6,173 nucleotides of DNA from Chloroflexota bacterium. GTDB taxonomy: Bacteria > Chloroflexota > Anaerolineae > UBA3071. Position numbers and translations under genes: made by a program. The stretch spans positions 1-6,173 of the forward strand of contig JACNHM010000451.1 in NCBI GenBank assembly GCA_014383605.1, written 5' to 3'. Shown here piece by piece: positions 1-4,938 of this stretch (position 1 is the first letter of the stretch; every line of letters starts with the position of its first letter). The notes under the pieces are model-generated. The model was not told the DNA's origin, searched no databases, and saw only the letters and a program-made list of their open reading frames with translations.

Positions 1-401
1 AGGGTGAGGTTGGTGAGGAGCGCGGCCGCGAGGATGGTCAGTAGCAGGCCGTACTTCACTCTGCGCCACGAGTCAGCAGGCGCTTCCCGCTTTCCACGCC
101 AGCGGCGTAGGGAGAACAGGGCCAGCAGCGTACCCAGGGGGCAAAGCCATCCGCACCACACCCGGCCCAGCGCCAGGGTCAGCGCCACGGTGATCAGCGC
201 CAGGGCCGATCCTGCCAGAACCGTGCGGCTGGCCAAAAGATGGGCCAGCATAGCCAGGGGATTGAGCCGCAGGGGGAAGTTGACCACCGGGCCGGGCCAT
301 CCCCCCCGGCGCGACCACACGAACAGCACCACGAACGCCAGCAGCGCGACGTATTGGATCAATCGCCGCAGCGTCGTCCAACTGCGGGGTGTCCACCTCA
401 C
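1..401 (-). CDS. NapH-type membrane 4Fe-4S polyferredoxin, N-terminal part (cut by window edge)
   Basis: Seen: an open frame from a GTG at 401 runs off the left edge, giving 133 complete codons. The protein has a basic N-terminus, a hydrophobic segment at about residues 16-30, a second at about 60-80, and a third starting near 117. Between the second and third is GRVWCGWLCPLGTL (residues 79-92), whose CX3CP is the signature of the NapH/YccM-like membrane Fe-S proteins. Known: these proteins pass electrons between membrane or quinone pools and partner redox enzymes. They usually carry further CX3CP or ferredoxin-type motifs downstream, which are outside this window. The start lies one base after the stop of the DUF362 gene, so the two are translationally close and probably cotranscribed. 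A GTG at 396 is in another frame that lacks the signature and is not used. A TTG at 413 is a possible but less likely start. The exact electron partner is not shown here. Confidence 0.88.
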   Translation of the reverse strand, partial: MRWTPRSWTTLRRLIQYVALLAFVVLFVWSRRGGWPGPVVNFPLRLNPLAMLAHLLASRTVLAGSALALITVALTLALGRVWCGWLCPLGTLLALFSLRRWRGKREAPADSWRRVKYGLLLTILAAALLTNLT

Positions 402-402
402 T

Positions 403-1437
403 CTAACCGCCAACGGCGATCTCCTCGATCTTCAGGCTGGCCAGGTCGCTTCGGCCCAACCCCATGGCCGTGGCCGCCCGGACGTAGGCCAGGTCGTTGG
501 GCTGCAACCCGAACAGCGTGGCCGCGAAACTGTCGGCCGCCACGATGTCTGGGCTGACGATCACTGTGTCCATCTTTTTCACATCGTCCAGGCTGCCGCC
601 CGTCGGCCCATTATCCACCAGGATGCGCACGGCGTCAACGACCATCAGCGCAGGTCGGACGCGGCTCGTGAGGTCAGCCAGCCGCTGCCCCAGGTTGCGG
701 TGCATCATGGGTCGGTCGCGGATGACGCCCATGAGGTTCTTCATGCCCAGGGTCAGTCGGGCCAGGCCGTGGTGTTTGGCGATGGGCACGTCAATCACCA
801 CGTCGGCGGTCAGCACGTCGTCGTAGATGTCGCACTGGCGAAGGTCCAATCCCTGGGGGATCTCGGTGGAGACGAACTTGAACTGGGGCATGATCTCCAT
901 CTCCCCGCCAACTGCCGCCACCTGCTCCTGGATGCCGCTGCGGACGTAGGCCTGCTCAGGGCCGCTGCCGAAGGGATAATCCATCACCCGCACTCGGCGC
1001 GCGCCAGCCTCCAGGCAGAGCTTGACCAGGGCCGCGACGACCCAGGGGTTGGTGGTCGCCGCGTACTCGTAGGTGTGGTAGCCGACGCAGATGTTGGGCT
1101 TGACGATCACGTCGTCGCCAGGGCGCACGAACTGCTCCATCCCCCCCAGGGCTGCCAGTGCCCGCCGCACCATCTCCTCAGGCTCGCCGCCCCGCGCTAC
1201 GACCAGGTCTGGGTATTCCGCGGCAGGGGTCAAGGTGGGTACACTGGCCGCGCCCACAGTGGCGGTAGGGGACAGTGGGATGCGCGTCGGCGGCGGCGCA
1301 GTGGGCGTGGGCGACCCTTCGACAAGCTCAGGACTCCGCTTCTGTACTCCGCAGGCACTCAGCAGCCAACCGCCAGCCAGCGTCCCCAGCCCTACCGCCA
1401 TCTGGTGGAGAAACTCTCTTCTTGTGACGTACGTCAT
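403..1437 (-). CDS. DUF362-family Tat-exported lipoprotein
   Basis: Seen: 344 residues from the ATG at 1437. Residues 1-29 form a twin-arginine signal (TRREFL at 5-10) ending in a lipobox LLSAC with Cys29, so the protein is predicted to be exported folded and lipid-anchored. A Thr/Pro-rich linker covers about 30-75. The globular part has the DUF362 landmarks KPN (113-115), a conserved KHHG stretch (221-224) and NLMG (234-237). Known: DUF362 (PF04015) has no firmly established biochemical role and is often found near iron-sulfur proteins. The frame stays open to an ATG at 1485, but that start would overlap the RAM gene by 38 bp and put 16 residues before the Tat signal, so 1437 is preferred. 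The gene follows the RAM gene by 10 bp and precedes the membrane polyferredoxin by one base, which suggests a shared extracytoplasmic or membrane redox role (inference). Residues 35-41 (SPELVEG) are encoded by a dispersed repeat inserted in the linker. Confidence 0.9.
   Translation of the reverse strand: MTYVTRREFLHQMAVGLGTLAGGWLLSACGVQKRSPELVEGSPTPTAPPPTRIPLSPTATVGAASVPTLTPAAEYPDLVVARGGEPEEMVRRALAALGGMEQFVRPGDDVIVKPNICVGYHTYEYAATTNPWVVAALVKLCLEAGARRVRVMDYPFGSGPEQAYVRSGIQEQVAAVGGEMEIMPQFKFVSTEIPQGLDLRQCDIYDDVLTADVVIDVPIAKHHGLARLTLGMKNLMGVIRDRPMMHRNLGQRLADLTSRVRPALMVVDAVRILVDNGPTGGSLDDVKKMDTVIVSPDIVAADSFAATLFGLQPNDLAYVRAATAMGLGRSDLASLKIEEIAVGG
1316..1334 (+). repeat. Dispersed 19-bp repeat inside the DUF362 gene, copy 1
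   Basis: The plus strand reads CCTTCGACAAGCTCAGGAC. It matches the copy at 1886-1905, read on the opposite strand, at 18 of 19 bases; the single difference is A/G in the middle. Read on the coding strand it gives SPELVEG in the linker behind the lipobox, where extra residues should be tolerated. I recall such short repeats as frequent in Chloroflexota and some other genomes, where they also lie inside genes. That is memory, not a search result. Confidence 0.7.
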
Positions 1438-1447
1438 CGCAAAAAGC

Positions 1448-1678
1448 TCACATAACCACGCAAGTGAGAGTGTAGTCAAGGCCATCTATCAGTTGGATCT
1501 CGCTGACGACTAACTCTCCTAATGCAGCGGTGTCTGGAACCTCGACCTGGGCGATCACGTCGTAGGGCCCGGTGACGTTGTGGACGCTCGTGATTCCCTC
1601 GATGGCTGATAGGGCCTCGAACACTTCCTCGCCCATGCCAACCTCCACGTTTGCCAAAATATAGGCTTTGATACTCAT
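1448..1678 (-). CDS. Stand-alone RAM-domain protein (Lrp/AsnC effector-binding domain)
   Basis: Seen: 76 residues from the ATG at 1678, which has a strong GGAG eight bases upstream. An in-frame ATG at 1711 would add 11 basic residues and overlap the previous gene, so it is rejected. The whole protein equals one RAM domain (PF01037): a beta-alpha-beta start SIKAYILANVEVG, then the hallmark VTGPYDVIAQVEV (residues 35-47), and a final strand ending TLTCVVM. No DNA-binding helix-turn-helix is present. Known: RAM domains form dimers or larger rings and bind amino acids or other small ligands at the interfaces; single-domain forms occur in bacteria and archaea. It sits 22 bp after the winged-helix/Fe-S gene and 10 bp before the DUF362 gene. 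It may modulate a partner regulator encoded in the same operon, possibly the winged-helix protein (inference). The ligand cannot be read from the sequence. Confidence 0.9.
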   Translation of the reverse strand: MSIKAYILANVEVGMGEEVFEALSAIEGITSVHNVTGPYDVIAQVEVPDTAALGELVVSEIQLIDGLDYTLTCVVM

Positions 1679-1686
1679 CGTTTCTT

Positions 1687-1693
1687 CTCCTTT
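1687..1693 (-). promoter_or_regulatory. Ribosome binding site that fixes the RAM-gene start
   Basis: The coding strand reads AAAGGAG, then eight bases, then ATG at 1678. This favours the 76-residue product over the longer frame starting at 1711, which would overlap the stop codon region of the preceding gene. Confidence 0.8.
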
Positions 1694-1700
1694 CTTTCGT

Positions 1701-2807
1701 TTACAAAACATCCGATATTGAGATGCCGCGCCCCTGGGCGCGTTGCACCATCCACTCCTTGATGTCGGCCGGCGGCAGGGGAACCTCGCCCTCGGGCCGT
1801 CTTTCTAGATACAGCGATTCGGTGGGACAGACGGCGGCGCACAGCCCGCAGCCCACGCAGCGGGTGTAGTCCACCACGCAGCATTGTCCTGAGCCTGTCG
1901 AAGGAACGTCATCCGGCACGGAGAGAGCCTCGAACTGACAGCGCTCGACGCAATCGCCGCAGCCTGAGCACATCTCGGCGTCCACGACGGTGTGAAAGTC
2001 GGAGCGGATAGCGGTGGTGGGGACGCCGAACTCGGCCACGCTGCGCAATATCCCGCAACAGCAGGTGCAGCAGTTGCAGATGTAGTTGTGCCCGTCGCGG
2101 TAGTTGCCGGTGGAGTGCACCAATCCGGCCTCCTCGGTCTCGTGTAGGATGCGCAGCGCCTCCTCTTTGGTGATGGCGCGGTCTACCTCTCTGTGGTCGA
2201 ACGCGCTCTCGACCGGCGCGAAGACCAGGCAGTTCTCGATCGGCTGGTCGCACCCCTTGCCAACCAGCTTCTGCTGGACGCGGCAGATGCAATCACGCAC
2301 GCCCCACGATTTGGCGTTTTCCAGCAGTTCAGTAGCGCGCTCGTAGGGGAAGATCTCCAGGTCGAAGGGAATCGCCTCCCCGACGGGGATGACGCGGTGG
2401 ACGGCGGGCGCGTCGCGGACAATGCTACCGCCCCTCGTCTCCTGGAGATATTGCTCGAACAGCGTCGCCATTTCCACATCCATGCGGGGCAACTGCTCTT
2501 CATAGAAGCCGACGACGAAGGGTCTCAATCCGAAGAGGAGTTGGCCTTTGCCCTTCTTGATGCGGATCTGGCCTTTGCGGGCCATCCCTTTGAGCGTGCG
2601 GTAGGCCGTGTCGGCGTCCACGTCCGCGCGGGCGGCGATGTCGGCGGCCGGCTCGCGGGTCAGGCGCATCACGCTGGCCAGCGCCGCCTCCTCCGGTGTG
2701 AAGATCTTGGCCAGCAACTGCAATTCCACACCGCTTTCGGTAGCGGGGAAGCCGTTGGGGATGGCGTCCAGCCGTTGGGCCAATTTACGATAGATGTCCT
2801 CAGTCAT
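1701..2807 (-). CDS. Winged-helix / 4Fe-4S dicluster fusion protein, candidate redox-sensing regulator
   Basis: Seen: 368 residues. Residues about 30-95 look like a winged helix-turn-helix (FTPEEAALASVMRL, then AADIAARADVDADTAYRTLKG, then a basic wing IRIKKGKG). A middle domain carries CIC (173-175), C186 and C193, then ICNCCTCCC (243-251). The C-terminal part holds two ferredoxin motifs: CSGCGDCVERC (280-290) and CVGCGLCAAVCP (317-328). About 20 cysteines in all point to two 4Fe-4S clusters plus a further metal or cluster site. Known: I recognise this layout as a recurrent bacterial family annotated only as 4Fe-4S binding protein. AGGAG lies eight bases before the ATG, and the start overlaps the hypA end by 8 bp. 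Odd: VPSTGSGQ (301-308), between the two clusters, is encoded by a dispersed repeat, and the second position of the usual CP pair after C290 is Gln. Regulation by redox or iron-sulfur state is inference; an electron carrier is the alternative. Confidence 0.9.
   Translation of the reverse strand: MTEDIYRKLAQRLDAIPNGFPATESGVELQLLAKIFTPEEAALASVMRLTREPAADIAARADVDADTAYRTLKGMARKGQIRIKKGKGQLLFGLRPFVVGFYEEQLPRMDVEMATLFEQYLQETRGGSIVRDAPAVHRVIPVGEAIPFDLEIFPYERATELLENAKSWGVRDCICRVQQKLVGKGCDQPIENCLVFAPVESAFDHREVDRAITKEEALRILHETEEAGLVHSTGNYRDGHNYICNCCTCCCGILRSVAEFGVPTTAIRSDFHTVVDAEMCSGCGDCVERCQFEALSVPDDVPSTGSGQCCVVDYTRCVGCGLCAAVCPTESLYLERRPEGEVPLPPADIKEWMVQRAQGRGISISDVL
1886..1905 (-). repeat. Dispersed repeat inside the winged-helix/Fe-S gene, copy 2
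   Basis: The plus strand reads GTCCTGAGCCTGTCGAAGGA, the reverse complement of copy 1 at 1316-1334 with one mismatch. In the coding frame it reads as PSTGSGQ between the two ferredoxin clusters, where related ferredoxins have only a short turn. It keeps the frame, so the protein is probably still made with an enlarged loop. Confidence 0.7.
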
Positions 2808-3210
2808 TCCTCGTTCTCCTTTTCTTTTCTGATGTAGATGCAGCCTCCACCTCGAGACTTACCATATTAAAGCCAGTGCCGGCGGTGACGCGGAGGTTCT
2901 TGCTGCCGCACTCGCAACCCTGGGCCAGGGCCTGCACCATGATCGCTCGGGGCTGCTCATCGGCCCAGTCGCTCAGGTCGGCTTGCCGCCTGCAATCCAG
3001 GCACGTCATCTCGAGGGGCGCGGTCTCAAAGTGCAGCGTCGCCCCCTCGGCCAGGGTGCCCTTGCTGAGATACTCGAAATAGAACTCGACCGATTCGGGG
3101 ACGACGAGCGACATCCTGCCCGCCCGCAAGTATATGTCGGTGATGCGGCAGCCTTGGGCGTGTTCCAGGGCCATATTCAGCATCGCCTCGGTTATGGACG
3201 CTTCGTGCAT
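2800..3210 (-). CDS. hypA: HypA, nickel/zinc metallochaperone for [NiFe]-hydrogenase maturation
   Basis: Seen: 136 residues beginning MHEASITEAM, with the invariant Met-His-Glu start whose His2 binds nickel. A zinc-binding part has C70 and C73 (CLDC) and C99 and C101 (CECGSKN). Known: HypA accepts nickel and, with HypB, delivers it to the hydrogenase large subunit in the cytoplasm; some HypA proteins also serve urease. The start overlaps the hypB end by 19 bp and has GGGAG five bases upstream, typical of coupled translation. The family is usually about 113-120 residues; the extra C-terminal tail (about 123-136, charged) runs into the next gene with an 8-bp overlap. Odd: the second zinc pair is CXC, where the usual form is CXXC; the codons TGC GAG TGC at this spot are clear. 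The identification is firm, the client enzyme unknown. Confidence 0.95.
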   Translation of the reverse strand: MHEASITEAMLNMALEHAQGCRITDIYLRAGRMSLVVPESVEFYFEYLSKGTLAEGATLHFETAPLEMTCLDCRRQADLSDWADEQPRAIMVQALAQGCECGSKNLRVTAGTGFNMVSLEVEAASTSEKKRRTRND

Positions 3211-3872
3211 CGGGTCTCCCGCTTCTCGGTCAGTTTATCCCGTATCCAATCCACCCATCCATCGAGACCCTGACCGGTAAGGGCAGAGACCTCAAAAACC
3301 GCCAGGTCGGGGTTGATCTGGAGAGCGTTCTGGCGCAGCACAGATACTTTGGCCGGGAGGTAAGGCTCAAGATCAATCTTGTTGATGACCACCGCCTGGG
3401 CTGTGGCAAAGGCCATCGGGTACTTGAGCGGCTTGTCGTCGCCCTCGGGCAGGCTGGCAACCACCACCTTGGCGTCCTCACCCAGGTCCCAGCCGGTGGG
3501 GCACAGCAGATTGCCCACGTTCTCGATGATGACCACGTCGGCGTCTTCCACATCCAGTTGTTCCAGAGCCGCCTGGATCATGCGCGCCTCCAGGTGGCAT
3601 CCGCCGTCGGTGTTGATCTGCACCACCGGCGCCCCGGCGGCAACGATGCGCTCGGCGTCCAAGCTGGTGGTGGGATCGCCCTCAATGACCGACAGGCGCA
3701 GCTCGCCTCGCAGCTTTTCGATGGTGCGCTCCAGCAGCGTGGTTTTGCCGGCCCCTGGCGAGGCGATAATGTTCAGCGCCAACACATCCTGCTGGAAGAA
3801 CCTCTCCCGCAGGGCATCGGCCAACAGTGCGTTGGCTTCAGTAATATTTTTCAACACGGGGATTTTGACCAT
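3192..3872 (-). CDS. hypB: HypB, nickel-insertion GTPase for [NiFe]-hydrogenase maturation
   Basis: Seen: 226 residues. Walker A SPGAGKTT at 38-45; switch region GDPTTSLDAERI at 65-76; metal-site residues GGCHLEA (C92, H93) and NVGNLLCP (C124); the guanine-specificity motif NKID at 164-167. Known: HypB is a SIMIBI-class GTPase that dimerises on binding nucleotide and metal and hands nickel to the hydrogenase large subunit together with HypA. It lacks the N-terminal CXXCGC high-affinity nickel motif and any histidine-rich stretch, so this is the short form, relying on the C92/H93/C124 site. Start choice: the ATG at 3872 has AAGGGA about ten bases upstream and is followed directly by family sequence. 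It is the first gene of the packed string that continues to the left edge. The inverted-repeat element lies just upstream, so a promoter would have to sit in or near it; I could not find a convincing one. Confidence 0.97.
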   Translation of the reverse strand: MVKIPVLKNITEANALLADALRERFFQQDVLALNIIASPGAGKTTLLERTIEKLRGELRLSVIEGDPTTSLDAERIVAAGAPVVQINTDGGCHLEARMIQAALEQLDVEDADVVIIENVGNLLCPTGWDLGEDAKVVVASLPEGDDKPLKYPMAFATAQAVVINKIDLEPYLPAKVSVLRQNALQINPDLAVFEVSALTGQGLDGWVDWIRDKLTEKRETRCTKRP

Positions 3873-3898
3873 TGCATCGTCCCTTCCATGAAACGTAT

Positions 3899-4042
3899 CT
3901 GTTCACCTCGTGCTCGCAGCGGACCCTAGTCCGCTGCCCTGAGCGCGCAGTCGAGCGCCGAACCCCGCTAGACCTACCTGGACAGGGTCACAATGGGCTG
4001 CCGGGGCCGCTGGACTAGGGTCCAGCGGGAGCAGGTGAACAG
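3899..4042. repeat. 144-bp inverted-repeat element with two mirror hairpins (REPIN/MITE-like)
   Basis: The left end, from 3899, starts CTGTTCACCT. The right end, read inward from 4042 on the other strand, starts identically, and the match continues as GCTC, then GGACCCTAGTCC, over roughly 38 bases. Each arm contains its own perfect hairpin: CAGCGGAC-CCTA-GTCCGCTG at 3917-3936 and CGCTGGAC-TAGG-GTCCAGCG at 4008-4027. The stems differ between arms, but each is self-complementary, which implies paired (compensatory) change. The centre is unique sequence. It fills most of the 174-bp gap between the Fe-S gene and hypB. There is no T-run after either hairpin, so simple intrinsic termination is unlikely. 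Two REP-like hairpins facing each other resemble a REPIN/BIME; a MITE is the alternative. Confidence 0.8.
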
Positions 4043-4046
4043 TTGC

Positions 4047-4862
4047 TTATGAAACATCAACCCGCGAAGATAGCCTGCTGATAGATTCCTCCACAAACTG
4101 GTTATTGGCAATGGTGATCTCGATAGCCTGCTCAGGACAGACCTCCACGCAACGACCACAACCTCGACATTCGTCACTTCTGACCGCCTGGCCGTTGACC
4201 AGATGGATGGCATCAACAAAGCACACGCCCTCGGCACAAGTTCCACAGCCCACGCACCGCTCCGTCACGGTGACCCTCACACCGGGCATTCTCGTGGTTT
4301 TAGCGCCGATCTGGGGAGCAATGTGAGGCAGCACACGCCAAAGACAACAGCAAGGACAGCAGTTGCAAATCGTCAACAGCTTGTCGCCTGGGCCGATGCC
4401 AAGCCACACGGTATCGAGCTTGTTGCGGCCAATCAGGTGAACCAGGCCCGCTTCCCGGCAGCGTCTCACGTGCTCCAGCGCTTCCGCTTTCGTTACGCGG
4501 CGGCCAAGCTTTGGATTGATGCCCATGGCCGCCTGGCCGAGAAAGAGACAGCCCAGATCAATGGGATAATCCTCGCACCCCATGGAATCGCGGCAGATGC
4601 AGGAGTTCATGATCCAATGACAACTGGCTTTCTCGATGAAATGCTCCACCACTTGAGATGGCAGAACCATCTCGCCGGGCCTATCGAGCGACTGGTTTAC
4701 TGGAATCACCCGATCCTGAGGCAGGTAGATGAGATCATCCCCCTCGAAGAGCAAGCGATCAGTGATCCTGCCGACGACAGGTATCTGCGTCAGCCTGGCC
4801 AGGCGAAAACGGTGCGGAAAAAGTATTTGTACGAGTCTCACGAACCAGACGGGTTGACTCAT
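4047..4862 (-). CDS. Cysteine-rich 4Fe-4S dicluster protein, relative of the winged-helix/Fe-S protein
   Basis: Seen: 271 residues, no signal peptide, so probably cytoplasmic. The middle domain has C81, CIC (88-90), C96, C105 and ICNCCPCCC (165-173). The C-terminal ferredoxin part has CVGCGTCAEGVC (203-214) and CRGCGRCVEVCP (232-243). The middle domain parallels the protein at 1701-2807: CICR, then TKAEALEHVRRCREAGLVH against TKEEALRILHETEEAGLVH, then ICNCCxCCC. It lacks the winged helix and has a short hydrophobic/basic N-terminus instead. Odd: the first ferredoxin motif is CX2CX2CX4C, one residue longer than usual before the last Cys. No good Shine-Dalgarno precedes the ATG, so the start is less certain. 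It lies 64 bp after the nuclease gene and is separated from hypB by the inverted-repeat element. Probably an electron carrier or redox sensor; the exact function is unknown. Confidence 0.88.
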   Translation of the reverse strand: MSQPVWFVRLVQILFPHRFRLARLTQIPVVGRITDRLLFEGDDLIYLPQDRVIPVNQSLDRPGEMVLPSQVVEHFIEKASCHWIMNSCICRDSMGCEDYPIDLGCLFLGQAAMGINPKLGRRVTKAEALEHVRRCREAGLVHLIGRNKLDTVWLGIGPGDKLLTICNCCPCCCLWRVLPHIAPQIGAKTTRMPGVRVTVTERCVGCGTCAEGVCFVDAIHLVNGQAVRSDECRGCGRCVEVCPEQAIEITIANNQFVEESISRLSSRVDVS

Positions 4863-4876
4863 GGTGACATCAGAAT

Positions 4877-4938
4877 CACTGAGCCACTGAAAACACTGAA
4901 TGCGCTGAAGCCCTCAGTGTCTTCACTCACCTCAGTGC
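4877..4938. repeat. Cluster of ACTGA repeats forming a hairpin between the nuclease and Fe-S genes
   Basis: Four degenerate direct units of 8-9 bp start at 4877, 4885, 4894 and 4903 (CACTGAGC, CACTGAAAA, CACTGAATG, CGCTGAAGC). They are followed by the inverted form CTCAGTG at 4913-4919 and again at 4932-4938. GAAAACACTGA (4889-4899) and TCAGTGTCTTC (4914-4924) are complementary at ten of eleven positions, with a G-U pair possible in RNA at the eleventh, around a 14-base loop. The hairpin starts three bases after the nuclease stop codon. There is no U-tract beyond the stem, so it may stabilise the mRNA end or weakly terminate; this is inference. Confidence 0.55.

Noticed and set aside
73..396. 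A minus-strand frame starting at a GTG at 396
   Set aside because: Another frame of the same stretch encodes transmembrane segments and the CGWLCPLG motif; this one is a shadow.
4..1455. A 483-codon open frame on the plus strand
   Set aside because: It lies antisense to the DUF362 gene and the NapH-like gene, is rich in Arg, His, Gly and Gln as GC-rich shadow frames are, and shows no recognisable domain.
1438..1485. A longer start for the DUF362 gene
   Set aside because: It overlaps the RAM gene by 38 bp and buries the twin-arginine motif behind 16 non-signal residues.
3950..4020. TTGTGA with a 17-base spacer as a hypB promoter
   Set aside because: The -10 position (TAGCGG) matches the consensus poorly; no supported promoter found.
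3899..4042. The two hairpins as intrinsic terminators
   Set aside because: Neither is followed by a run of T on either strand at the right place.
3888..4055. ATGAAAC on both sides of the inverted-repeat element (3888-3894 and 4049-4055) as a target-site duplication
   Set aside because: The copies are not directly next to the element ends and the spacing differs on the two sides, so chance is as likely.
4131..4139. GCTCAGGAC as a further copy of the dispersed repeat
   Set aside because: Only part of the repeat matches and it lies in a codon context expected for the ferredoxin motif.
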